From an uncultured Oscillospiraceae bacterium (GTDB taxonomy: Bacteria; Bacillota; Clostridia; Oscillospirales; Oscillospiraceae), in NCBI GenBank assembly GCA_900768135.1, contig CAAGBT010000065.1, forward strand, positions 62,001 through 126,000: DNA of 64,000 nucleotides, written 5' to 3'. The position numbers and the translations under genes were made by a program. Positions 1-6,644 of the stretch are shown piece by piece; positions within the stretch are counted from its first letter, which is position 1, and the number at the start of each line of letters is the position of its first letter. A model generated the notes under the pieces. It saw only the letters and a program-made list of their open reading frames with translations, was not told the origin of the DNA and ran no database searches.

Positions 1-895
1 TGCAGACGTTGACGTTGCAGTTGCAGATGCCGAAGATCTTCTGCTCCCCGTCGATATTCGTGATCTGGTGGACAAAGCCGTTGTCCTCGGCCTTTTTGAA
101 AATCTCGAGCGCTTCGTCCTTCGTGATATATTCGCCGCGCTGCGTTTCAACGATATAGTCGGCCATGTCGCCCACGCCGATGCACCAGCTTTCGGCATCG
201 TCGCCGCAGCCCTCACCGAGCCTCTGGCGGCTGGCGCGGCAGGAACACATACTCTTGGCATACTTGCCCTCGTATTTGCCGAGCCAGTAGGAGATGTGTT
301 CCAGATCGATGGACTGGTTTTCCGTTTCGATGGCCTTTTCCACGGGGATGACGTGCATACCGATGCCCGCGCCTCCCGGCGGCACCATGGGCGTGATCTT
401 TTCGAGTGGGAGCATCGTCATGCGCTCAAAGAACGCCGCGACCTCGGGATGCTCGTCGATCTGGCTTTTGCGCATATTCAGGAATTCCGCGCTGCCCGGC
501 ACAAACAGCGGCAGGATCCAGCGCTTTTCATGCTCCGGATTTTTTCCGTCCAGATTCTCCCAGTTGTACTCGATGATGCCGAGCCATGCCATCTCCGTCA
601 GGAGCTTTTCCAGCGGCTCGCGCTCCATTTTCGTCAGCTTCATCAGCTGCCCGGTAGTTTTGGGCTTGCGCACACCCATCTTGAGCGCAACGCTCACCAT
701 TTCATCCGTCATAACGCCGGCAAGACCCCAGTATTCCGGATCGTCCGCCGTTGCCTTGAGTCCGATGCGGTTCGTGATCATGCTGCCGAGCTTGAGCAGA
801 TCCTTCCGCGGGGCGTCCGTGCGGGGGATCGTAAATGAAAGGCTGCTCTCATCAAGAGGAAAGTTCGTGGGCTTGCTGCCGTTGATATCGCTCAT
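1..895 (-). CDS. Fe-S cluster-containing oxidoreductase, N-terminal part (cut by window edge)
   Basis: Read on the minus strand, an open frame starts at the ATG at 895 and runs 298 codons off the window edge. The start follows a clear AAGGAGAG ribosome binding site. Cysteines cluster at residues 217, 219, 230 and 238 (CSC...GEGC...SWC) and again at 291, 293 and 298 (CNCNVNVC), which suggests iron-sulfur ligands. The remainder resembles the N-terminal part of large clostridial FAD/NAD-dependent oxidoreductases, but no flavin motif falls inside the visible part, so the exact enzyme is not assigned. It is transcribed away from the GntR-type gene at 1098, which may regulate it. Confidence 0.5.
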   Translation of the reverse strand, partial: MSDINGSKPTNFPLDESSLSFTIPRTDAPRKDLLKLGSMITNRIGLKATADDPEYWGLAGVMTDEMVSVALKMGVRKPKTTGQLMKLTKMEREPLEKLLTEMAWLGIIEYNWENLDGKNPEHEKRWILPLFVPGSAEFLNMRKSQIDEHPEVAAFFERMTMLPLEKITPMVPPGGAGIGMHVIPVEKAIETENQSIDLEHISYWLGKYEGKYAKSMCSCRASRQRLGEGCGDDAESWCIGVGDMADYIVETQRGEYITKDEALEIFKKAEDNGFVHQITNIDGEQKIFGICNCNVNVC

Positions 896-1023
896 GGTCC
901 GCTCTCCTTTTTCCCGCGGCGCGCCGCGTTTCTTCCTTGCTGCTCCGCCCAGCGGCAGCGCAGCGTTTTCGGCAAAATCATACCGATTTATTCTATTTTA
1001 CAGGAGAACACGGCATTTTTCCA

Positions 1024-1053
1024 TTGACTGTTTTCATAAACCTGATATATACT
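1024..1053 (+). promoter_or_regulatory. Sigma-A promoter of the GntR/FadR-type gene
   Basis: TTGACT at 1024-1029 and TATACT at 1048-1053 are separated by 18 bases and lie 45 bases before the regulator's start codon. Confidence 0.7.
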
Positions 1054-1064
1054 CTTTTATGGTC

Positions 1065-1077
1065 GTGGTCTGACCAC
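1065..1077. promoter_or_regulatory. FadR-type operator palindrome
   Basis: The 13-base perfect palindrome GTGGTCTGACCAC contains TGGTCNGACCA, the core of the well-known FadR operator. It lies just downstream of the -10 box of the adjacent FadR-type gene, where bound repressor would block its own transcription. Autoregulation is inferred. Confidence 0.6.
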
Positions 1078-1097
1078 AAAGAAAGGAGCGGAATTCC

Positions 1098-1796
1098 ATG
1101 CCGTTTCAAAAAATCGTAGCGCCCTCCATCCGCACGCTGTTTATGGAACAGATCGAGGGCATGATCCTGTCCGGCGAGCTGTGTGCGGGCGACAAGCTGC
1201 CCACCGAGCGCGAGCTTGCCGATGAAATGAAGATCAGCAAAACGGTTGTACACGAAGGACTGCGCGAGCTGCACCGCCTCGGTTTTCTGGACATCACCGC
1301 GCGGCGCGGTATTTACGTTGCCGACTATGCGCAGACCGGGAGCCTTGAAACGCTGCGCGCCATTATGGATTTTCACGGCGGCATTCCCGACCGCAAGACC
1401 GCTGTGAGCATTCTTAAGCTGCGTTATTATCTGGAAGCACCCGCAATGGAGGAGCTGGCCGCGCGCCATACAGCCGCCGAGCTGGCCGCGCTCCGCGCGC
1501 TTCAGCGGCAGGCGGAGGAAGCAAGCGTACAGGGTACGGACGCGCTGGCCGAGGCGCTTTTCCGCTACCACCGCGGCATTACGTTCCTGAGCGGCAACAC
1601 CATCACGCCGCTTATCTTCAACGCCTTCACCAAGGTCAACCTGGAATTCTGGAAGGGCTACATTGCTCTGGAGGGCGTGGGGCAAAGTCTGGAAACACTG
1701 TCGCTTTTCACCGAGGCCATCAGCGCCGGCGACGGAAAACGCGCGGCTGCGCTGCTGCGCGCGGGACTGGAGCGTTTTATACAGCAGCTCGCCTGA
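1098..1796 (+). CDS. GntR-family (FadR subfamily) transcriptional regulator
   Basis: A 232-aa protein with a GntR winged helix-turn-helix at about residues 7-75 (GDKLPTERELADEM, then SKTVVHEGLREL), followed by an all-helical FCD ligand-binding domain at about 85-225. The order and length are typical of the FadR subfamily, whose members bind small organic acids or acyl-CoAs through the FCD domain. The start has a GAAAGGAG ribosome binding site. A FadR-like palindrome lies in its own promoter, so it probably represses itself. The ligand is unknown; the divergent oxidoreductase gene is a likely second target. Confidence 0.85.
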   Translation: MPFQKIVAPSIRTLFMEQIEGMILSGELCAGDKLPTERELADEMKISKTVVHEGLRELHRLGFLDITARRGIYVADYAQTGSLETLRAIMDFHGGIPDRKTAVSILKLRYYLEAPAMEELAARHTAAELAALRALQRQAEEASVQGTDALAEALFRYHRGITFLSGNTITPLIFNAFTKVNLEFWKGYIALEGVGQSLETLSLFTEAISAGDGKRAAALLRAGLERFIQQLA

Positions 1797-1824
1797 ACGA
1801 AAAACCGCGGATGCGGAAGCCTCA

Positions 1825-2772
1825 TTATCCGAGCGTCTTTTGCAGGAACGCCTGTGCGTTCCGGTACAGCAGACCGTCGGCGTCCTCCTGTGAAACGCCG
1901 CGCGCAAGCAGATACTCATAAAGCGCCGCCGCCTTTTTCGGCGTGTTCAGGCACTGCGGCAGCGCCGCGCCGTCGAAATCAGACCCAAGCGCCAGATTTT
2001 TTCGGCCGCCCAGCGCAAAAAAATGCATCACATGGCGGTAAATGTCGTCAAGGCTCTCGACTTTTCCATCGTTTCGCAGGAAGGGCGCATAATAGTTCAG
2101 TCCGATCAGGCAGCCGCGCCGGATCATTTCCGCAATCTGCGCGTCCGTCAGGTTCCGTTTGTGCGCGCACAGCGCGCGGGCATTGGAATGCGAGGCAATA
2201 AACGGCCTTTCCGCCGTTTCCAGAAGGTCTGCAAAGCCCGCGTCGCTGAGGTGGGAAACGTCCACCAGAATGCTCTCCCGTTCCATCTCCCGCACGGCCG
2301 CGCGTCCAAACGCGCTCAGGCCGCAGCCAGCCGCCTGGCCGGAGCCGAGTTCGTTCTCGCCGTTCCACGTCAGCGTGACCGCGCACACGCCCTGCGCGGC
2401 AAGCAGGCGGACGCGGCGCAGGTCGCCCGCCAGCACGCTGCCGTTTTCCACTGTGAGAAATGCAGCCGTCTTTCCCAGCGTCCACGCGCGCTCCATGTCT
2501 GCCGCGCTGCGGCACGGCGCGGCGCGGTCTCTGAATTTTTCCATCTGGCGGCAAAAATTTGCACGGCTTTTTTCGTAATAGTCGATCGCGGCCTGTCCCC
2601 GCTTTTCATCCGGAAGAAAGACAGCAAAAAACTGCGCCCAGCGGATGCCCTCCGGCAGCGCAGAGAGCGAAAGCGCCCGCTGCGGGTCATCCAGCGTGTC
2701 GATCGCGCCGGCATTCGGATGCCGGTTCGTCAGGGTATCGCAGTGCAGGTCGATCAGCGCGTAACTGTTCAC
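1825..2772 (-). CDS. Membrane dipeptidase (peptidase family M19)
   Basis: Read from a GTG at 2772, preceded by GGAGGGGG, this gives 315 aa; the frame stays open further upstream, but that extension has no ribosome binding site and no family similarity. The N-terminal LIDLHCDTL holds the HxD zinc ligands (H10, D12). A glutamate in TVENGSVLAGD, the histidines of DVSHLSD and ASHSNARAL, and LGSDFDG complete the binuclear zinc site typical of renal-dipeptidase-like enzymes. These hydrolyse dipeptides, often with a D-residue at the second position. No signal peptide is seen. It converges on the GntR-type gene. Confidence 0.85.
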   Translation of the reverse strand: MNSYALIDLHCDTLTNRHPNAGAIDTLDDPQRALSLSALPEGIRWAQFFAVFLPDEKRGQAAIDYYEKSRANFCRQMEKFRDRAAPCRSAADMERAWTLGKTAAFLTVENGSVLAGDLRRVRLLAAQGVCAVTLTWNGENELGSGQAAGCGLSAFGRAAVREMERESILVDVSHLSDAGFADLLETAERPFIASHSNARALCAHKRNLTDAQIAEMIRRGCLIGLNYYAPFLRNDGKVESLDDIYRHVMHFFALGGRKNLALGSDFDGAALPQCLNTPKKAAALYEYLLARGVSQEDADGLLYRNAQAFLQKTLG

Positions 2773-2886
2773 GCTTCCCCCTCCTTTTCCGCGCGTCTGC
2801 AAATATCTTTGCTCCGCGCAATGCCTATCAATGCGGAGGGCGCGGAAAAAATTCATGATCGCCGAACGAAAACCAGAGAAAATTGC

Positions 2887-2915
2887 TTGACGCGCACAGA
2901 ACTTTGTGATAGAAT
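2887..2915 (+). promoter_or_regulatory. Host tRNA-Thr promoter
   Basis: TTGACG (2887-2892), a 17-base spacer and TAGAAT (2910-2915) stand 45 bases before the tRNA 5' half. No terminator is visible before the phage tRNA at 3134, so this promoter probably now drives the phage copy. Confidence 0.7.
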
Positions 2916-2959
2916 TCATTTTGCGTTTGGATCGATCCCCTGCAATTCGAAAGCACTAC

Positions 2960-2998
2960 GCTGGTGTAGCTCAGTCGGTAGAGCAGCTGACTCGTAAT
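2960..2998 (+). tRNA. Host tRNA-Thr(CGT), 5' half, truncated by prophage
   Basis: The acceptor strand GCTGGTG, the D arm (GCTC/GAGC), the 5' anticodon stem GCTGA and the loop CTCGTAA (anticodon CGT) are intact. After CTCGTAAT the sequence no longer pairs: the T arm and acceptor 3' strand are missing here and are found at 41904-41947. Joining the two pieces restores a full cloverleaf, with GCTGA pairing TCAGC and GCTGGTG pairing CACCAGC. The remaining half cannot make a tRNA. Confidence 0.9.
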
Positions 2999-3006
2999 GA
3001 TGAGGT
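2989..3006 (+). other. attL (left prophage junction)
   Basis: The left junction and the right junction (41901-41918) share TCGTAAT, followed after four differing bases by AGGTCA. The shared TCGTAAT contains the CGT anticodon. The base before it differs (C at left, T at right), which places the crossover inside TCGTAAT. A reconstructed attP would have ATCAT and ATGAT as inverted half-sites around GATTCGTA; attB has GCTGA and TCAGC. Confidence 0.8.
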
Positions 3007-3022
3007 CAAAACTGCTCTGAAA

Positions 3023-3103
3023 CCCTGAAAGCCTTGGGGCACAATAGACACGAAATTTCGGTTGCCAGAAGTTTTCCACAAATGGGGTTTATTTGGGGTT
3101 TAT
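3023..3103 (+). repeat. Left att arm: integrase arm-type repeats
   Basis: Two direct copies of GGGGTTTAT (3084-3092, 3095-3103), 11 bases apart, and CCCTGAAAGCCTTGGGGCAC (3023-3042) recur near the right end (41767-41786 and 41836-41855). They are probably arm-type binding sites for the integrase. Confidence 0.6.
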
Positions 3104-3133
3104 CTCAACTTCAACAGGCAGAAAACCACATAA

Positions 3134-3208
3134 GCTGGTGTGGCGCAGTGGTAGCGCAATTGATTCGTAATCAATAGGCCAGGGGTTCAAATCCCCTCAC
3201 CAGCTCCA
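3134..3208 (+). tRNA. Prophage-encoded tRNA-Thr(CGT), complete
   Basis: A full 75-base cloverleaf including an encoded CCA: acceptor GCTGGTG/CACCAGC, D stem GCGC/GCGC, anticodon stem ATTGA/TCAAT with loop TTCGTAA (anticodon CGT), variable AGGCC, T stem AGGGG/CCCCT with TTCAAAT. It differs from the disrupted host tRNA in the D, anticodon and T stems, so it is not a copy made by integration. It lies 135 bases inside attL in the same orientation as the broken host gene and probably replaces it in the lysogen. Confidence 0.95.
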
Positions 3209-3212
3209 TAGG

Positions 3213-3249
3213 AACGGCCGCAGGAAACTTAACTTCCTGCGGCCGTTTT
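3213..3249. terminator. Terminator after the phage tRNA
   Basis: A perfect 14-bp stem (AACGGCCGCAGGAA pairing TTCCTGCGGCCGTT) with a 7-base loop is followed by TTTT on the plus strand. It overlaps the end of the integrase gene, so it may serve both strands. Confidence 0.85.
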
Positions 3250-4665
3250 CTTTACTTCTTGTGATTTCACTTCACTTATGTCTTCACTTTTTGGAGCGAC
3301 CAGATCGCCGAAGCGGTCAAAGGCCTCTGCTGCCTTTGCCTCGGCCGCGGCGATGACATGGGAGTAGATATTGCTGGTGGTGCTGGTCTGTGCATGGCCT
3401 AGGTTATGAGAAACAATGACAAGAGGGGTCCCATCTGCGATCATCAGGCTGGCGTAAGTGTGCCGGAGGGAATGGATGGTTACTTTTGGCAAGCCAGTCC
3501 TTTTTACAAATTTAGTGAACCACTGGGTGACGCTGTCCGGAAACATCGGAGCCCCTTCATCATTGGTGAAGATCCGGTCGTCTTTATCCTGCCAGGCATC
3601 CCCCAAGGCCCCCCGCTGGGCATCCTGCCAGCGCTTATACTCCAGCAGGAGAAGAACAGCGGTGCGGGAGATCCTCAGCGGCCGCTCGCTGGTCGCGCTC
3701 TTTGGCTTATCGACATAGCAGCCTTCAGAAGAGATATAGTTCCATGTCTGGCGAACATAGAGCATTCGATCATCCAGATCGACGTCGCACCATCGCAGGC
3801 CCAGAAATTCTGCGCGCCGGAGTCCGGAGAGCAGATCAAAAGTAATGACCGTCCTCCACTTGATAGGCTCATCCTGCAGCAGCTCCAGCAGCCGCCGGGC
3901 ATCCGGCTCATCCAGATAAGCTGCCTTCCTGTGGGCGATGCTGGGTAGATCGGCCCGCTCGGCTGGATTTCTCTCGATGTACTTCCACTTCACTGCACGG
4001 TATAGGACAGCGGAAAGCGTGCGGTGGTAGGTGTGGATGGTACCGGGCTTCAGCGGCGTATCGTCGTGCTGCCGGATAAAGAGCTTGTTGTAGGGAACAT
4101 CCAGCTTCTCGCAGATCTGCTCGGCGCAGTTTTGGGCGATCCCACGGCCATTCTTCAGCTGAGAGAAGCACCAGATCGACACGCCGGTCTGCCGGGACAG
4201 TTCTGCCTTGCAGGTCTTGCGCTCCTTCATCCAGGCGGCGAAGTCCACCTTCGGCATCGCCTTACAGCGGTTCCGCATGCCTTCCTCCTGCAGGTTGGCA
4301 TAGAAGGCGGCGATATGGCCGGGCTTCAGGTCCTTCAGCTTGATATGGCCAAGAGCCTGGTTGATCACGGCCATCTTCTCCTCATACCCGAATGCGGTTC
4401 TTTTCTTCAGGTTCGGCCGGGCGTACTGCTCCAGAAAGATCTTCGTAAAATCCACCAGCCGGATGCTGCCGTTCTGGGTCACCTGATGCCGCACCCGCTC
4501 CTCGAAGAGCGTGGCCTCCCTGTTCAGTGCCTTCTCGATCTGCCGCTTCGTCATCCCTGGCTCTGGCGTCCACGTCATCTTCTCGCGGATCTGCTTGCCG
4601 TTGATGTCGTACCCATTGGACACGATGATCCGGTAGCTCTCGCCTCTCTTTTCAATTGTGGCCAT
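3229..4665 (-). CDS. int: Tyrosine-recombinase integrase with internal XRE-like HTH
   Basis: A 478-aa phage integrase. An N-terminal arm-binding domain (about 1-60) and a SAM-like core-binding domain (about 70-240) precede the catalytic domain with R283 (SGLRRAEF), H398-x-x-R401 (HSLRHTY), H424 (LGHAQ) and nucleophile Y434 (NIYSH). The core-binding domain is interrupted at about 140-200 by a segment that reads like a small XRE helix-turn-helix (KAELSRQTGVSIWCFSQLK, ending in EKLDVPYNKLF). The gene lies next to attL, pointing toward the tRNA. It catalyses integration at the tRNA-Thr anticodon loop. Confidence 0.95.
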   Translation of the reverse strand: MATIEKRGESYRIIVSNGYDINGKQIREKMTWTPEPGMTKRQIEKALNREATLFEERVRHQVTQNGSIRLVDFTKIFLEQYARPNLKKRTAFGYEEKMAVINQALGHIKLKDLKPGHIAAFYANLQEEGMRNRCKAMPKVDFAAWMKERKTCKAELSRQTGVSIWCFSQLKNGRGIAQNCAEQICEKLDVPYNKLFIRQHDDTPLKPGTIHTYHRTLSAVLYRAVKWKYIERNPAERADLPSIAHRKAAYLDEPDARRLLELLQDEPIKWRTVITFDLLSGLRRAEFLGLRWCDVDLDDRMLYVRQTWNYISSEGCYVDKPKSATSERPLRISRTAVLLLLEYKRWQDAQRGALGDAWQDKDDRIFTNDEGAPMFPDSVTQWFTKFVKRTGLPKVTIHSLRHTYASLMIADGTPLVIVSHNLGHAQTSTTSNIYSHVIAAAEAKAAEAFDRFGDLVAPKSEDISEVKSQEVKKTAAGS

Positions 4666-4728
4666 AATTTGATAAAACCTCTCTTTCCATTCTTGCCAAC
4701 CCAGCTTTTCCTGTGGTAGAATGGAAAC

Positions 4729-4905
4729 GCAAAGTTGGCCTCGTATTTTGTTTCTTTCTTATCTAAGTTGGGAACAAAGTGGCTTGGCTTTATCTTCTTT
4801 CGTGGTGGATTGCAGATAAAATACTTTGCACCGGCCGTCTCGGGGGTGGTAGCCCGGGACGGCTTTTCTCTTGCTTTTTGCCGCCCCCCGGGCGGTTTAT
4901 TTTTT
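4729..4905 (+). ncRNA. Candidate phage small RNA between integrase and repressor
   Basis: A plus-strand promoter TTGCCA (4693-4698), 18 bases, TGG-TAGAAT (4717-4722, extended -10) faces two terminator-like hairpins: 4834-4863 (GCCGTCTCGGG/CCCGGGACGGC, then TTTT) and 4881-4895 (CCGCC/GGCGG, then TTTATTTTTT). Both flanking genes run on the minus strand, so these plus-strand signals have no coding explanation. The transcript would be about 135-175 nt. An open frame here has no family resemblance. Confidence 0.4.
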
Positions 4906-4922
4906 GCGGAAATCGACCTCAA

Positions 4923-5501
4923 TCACCCGATCCGAGAGCCGCCGCACAGAAGATCGTCCAAATTTTCCACATAAGGATCCAGCGCGGTATCCACGATGTT
5001 GCGGATAGGCTGCTCGGCCTTCAGGTAAGCGTGGAGGAGAAGGGTGACCTTTTCGGCCTGGCGGCTGTCGAGATGGTCAACCGTGGAGATGATATCGGTC
5101 AGGGACAAAGCAACGTCCCGCTCCAAGGTTTTATAGTACAGCAGGGTGGCTCTCTTTTTATCGTCGCAGCTGTAGGTGGAATGGATGCTGTGCTCTGTGC
5201 CATAGGTTCGGCGCAGCTCCTCCACCGCCGCCGTGCGGCCGCTCTTGTTCTCCTCGGCGATGGAGGACAGAAGTTCGGAATAATCAAATCGTTCCATAGG
5301 CACGTCTTCGCCCATAAGCCATGCTTCGCTAACATCAAGAGCCTTTGCGATTTTGTAAATATTCCTCTGTTTAGGTTCATACTCACCGGAAAGATACGTG
5401 CTTATAGAAGATTTTCCGATTCCGGTTAAAGAGACTAAGTCGACCTGCTTCATTCCTCGAATGGTCATTGCCTCTTTGATTCGATTTGCGATTGTAGCCA
5501 T
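4923..5501 (-). CDS. CI-like XRE-family phage repressor
   Basis: A 192-aa protein with an XRE helix-turn-helix at about 5-62 (MKQVDLVSLTGIGKSSISTYLSGEYEPKQRNIYKIAKALDV is the region; key turn TGIGKSSIS). The C-terminal 120 residues are helical and lack the Ser-Lys peptidase of LexA-type repressors, so induction is probably not by RecA-driven self-cleavage. It is divergent from a Cro-like gene, with operator repeats between them. It probably maintains lysogeny. Confidence 0.85.
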   Translation of the reverse strand: MATIANRIKEAMTIRGMKQVDLVSLTGIGKSSISTYLSGEYEPKQRNIYKIAKALDVSEAWLMGEDVPMERFDYSELLSSIAEENKSGRTAAVEELRRTYGTEHSIHSTYSCDDKKRATLLYYKTLERDVALSLTDIISTVDHLDSRQAEKVTLLLHAYLKAEQPIRNIVDTALDPYVENLDDLLCGGSRIG

Positions 5502-5520
5502 ACCATCACCTCTCGCCTAT

Positions 5521-5548
5521 ATTATAACTAATTGTTCAGAAAACGCAA
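5521..5548 (-). promoter_or_regulatory. Repressor maintenance promoter
   Basis: On the minus strand TTGCGT (5548-5543), 16 bases and TATAAT (5526-5521) precede the repressor's GAGAGGTG ribosome binding site. Operator copy 1 overlaps it. Confidence 0.6.
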
Positions 5549-5645
5549 CAAGAATTTTTGCAAAATTAAAAATTGTTCAGAAAGGCGAAAAAATTGTATT
5601 GACAACCTCAAGATGTGGTGTTATGCTTTGTTCAGAAACACGAAC
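5534..5645 (+). promoter_or_regulatory. Operator repeats GTTC-N8-GAAC (three copies)
   Basis: Sixteen-base sites start at 5534, 5575 and 5630, each beginning GTTCAGAAA and ending in a (partly degenerate) GAAC half. A fourth, perfect-ended copy lies at 5868-5883 at the 3' end of the Cro-like gene. They overlap both divergent promoters and are probably bound by the repressor and the Cro-like protein. Confidence 0.7.
5599..5627 (+). promoter_or_regulatory. Rightward early phage promoter
   Basis: TTGACA (5599-5604), 17 bases and TATGCT (5622-5627); flanked by operator copies 2 and 3. Drives the Cro-like gene and the early region. Confidence 0.8.
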
Positions 5646-5657
5646 GGAGGTGTGTCA

Positions 5658-5894
5658 ATGGAATTCGATTACAGCCGACTCCGCGGTAAAATTCGCGAGG
5701 TATTTGGCACTGAAGCGGCCTTTGCAAAGGCGATGAAGATGGGACGTGTCTCTTTGAGCCAGCGGCTAAACAATGTTTTGGAGTTTTCTTCCCCGGAAAT
5801 TCTGAAATCTTGTTCTTTGCTGGGCATTTCTTCTGCCGAAATTCCTCAATATTTTTTTGCGGAAAAAGTTCAGAAACGCGAACCTAGTGCATAA
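5658..5894 (+). CDS. Cro-like small DNA-binding protein
   Basis: Seventy-eight aa from the ATG at 5658, which follows ACGGAGG. A short HTH is visible (EAAFAKAMKMGRVSLSQRLN, then SSPEILKSCSLLGIS). Length and divergent position opposite the repressor match DUF739/Cro-type proteins of Firmicutes phages. An upstream in-frame extension is unlikely because it would cover the promoter. An operator copy lies within its last codons. Confidence 0.7.
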   Translation: MEFDYSRLRGKIREVFGTEAAFAKAMKMGRVSLSQRLNNVLEFSSPEILKSCSLLGISSAEIPQYFFAEKVQKREPSA

Positions 5895-5913
5895 GAGAAA
5901 GGAAACACCAAAC

Positions 5914-6117
5914 ATGAAGTTAACGCTGAAAGGCCTTGCGCTGATTGCAGCCATCGAAACCGGTCTGCTCCCGGAGATTGAGAGGGACGGCGTGGTTGGT
6001 TATGACACGGATCTTTTCAACCGATTCTGGGATGCGTTTAGCAAGTCAGTGGAAAAAGCACCCCAGGCACCATTCGACAAGAAGCGTGCATACCGAACCG
6101 GCCAGCGCACTCAATAG
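5914..6117 (+). CDS. Small early phage protein, unknown function
   Basis: Sixty-seven aa from ATG 5914, preceded by AAGGAAAC. The N-terminus LTLKGLALIAAIETGL is hydrophobic-amphipathic; no known domain is recognised. Its 3' end overlaps by 72 bases the end of the convergent minus-strand gene at 6378. Confidence 0.5.
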   Translation: MKLTLKGLALIAAIETGLLPEIERDGVVGYDTDLFNRFWDAFSKSVEKAPQAPFDKKRAYRTGQRTQ

Positions 6118-6378
6118 GCAGAGAAACACCTGAAACCAACGCTCCCGCTTTTTCTGGTCGTACTCGGAGAGTGTAACACGGCCCAGTTGCGTAATGCAGT
6201 ACGCATTAAAAAATACCTGAATAATGCCAGGGATGGATTCGACCGCAAGATCCGTAGGCTCGATGTATCCCTGCTTGGCCAGGTACTGGTCCACATCGGA
6301 AAGGCCGTTGTCTCCGACAGGGATGCTCGGGACATCGCGGTACCGCCGCAGGGCTTTGTACTGTTCCTTTGTCAGCAT
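6046..6378 (-). CDS. Small membrane protein, lysogen-type cassette 1
   Basis: A 110-aa protein with a strong GAGAGGAGG site 8 bases before its ATG and its own promoter at 6402-6430. The N-terminal half is soluble (SDVDQYLAKQGYIEPTD resembles a small winged-helix-type segment). Residues about 85-108 form a hydrophobic helix (VFLCLLSALAGSVCTLLVEW). It is transcribed against the early operon and converges on the 67-aa gene. No family is recognised. Its independent promoter suggests expression in the lysogen. Confidence 0.65.
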   Translation of the reverse strand: MLTKEQYKALRRYRDVPSIPVGDNGLSDVDQYLAKQGYIEPTDLAVESIPGIIQVFFNAYCITQLGRVTLSEYDQKKRERWFQVFLCLLSALAGSVCTLLVEWCLGCFFH

Positions 6379-6401
6379 TCTGTATGCCTCCTCTCACCGT
6401 C

Positions 6402-6430
6402 ATTTTACCACCCGGCCAGAGAGAGGACAA
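6402..6430 (-). promoter_or_regulatory. Cassette 1 promoter
   Basis: Minus strand: TTGTCC (6430-6425), 17 bases, TAAAAT (6407-6402). Same design as the promoters at 7059-7087 and 7701-7729. Confidence 0.65.
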
Positions 6431-6459
6431 GCCACCAACCACTACGAAAGGAGAGAATT

Positions 6460-6642
6460 ATGAATATCATTTTTTTATTTGTTGCCGCTGGCGCTACGAT
6501 CTGTGCATTGAAAAATAAAATCGGTTTACTGGCGGTGCTGTACCTTTTCATGGAAAAGAGGCACTGCACGCCTCCAACAGATGATGAGCTGAAGGAGTGC
6601 AGCGTGTATGTGGCGAAAAGGCTTTTGCGTCTGACAAAGTGA
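6460..6642 (+). CDS. Small membrane-anchored phage protein
   Basis: Sixty aa from ATG 6460 after AAAGGAGAG. The N-terminal 35 residues are hydrophobic (IIFLFVAAGATICAL, then IGLLAVLYLFM), probably one or two membrane segments, with a charged C-terminus. No family recognised. It is divergent from cassette 1. Confidence 0.55.
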   Translation: MNIIFLFVAAGATICALKNKIGLLAVLYLFMEKRHCTPPTDDELKECSVYVAKRLLRLTK

Positions 6643-6644
6643 GC

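Noticed and set aside
68..1073. Long plus-strand open frames over the first kilobase
   Set aside because: They are antisense to the minus-strand Fe-S oxidoreductase, which has a proper start, ribosome binding site and conserved Cys motifs; the plus-strand products resemble no family.
2960..3208. Tandem duplicated host tRNA-Thr genes, not a phage tRNA
   Set aside because: The first copy lacks its 3' half, which lies 39 kb away, and the second differs in D, anticodon and T stems; this fits integration plus a phage-borne tRNA.
4735..4974. Plus-strand open frame of 79 codons between integrase and repressor
   Set aside because: No ribosome binding site and it runs through two terminator hairpins; the transcript there is better seen as a candidate small RNA.
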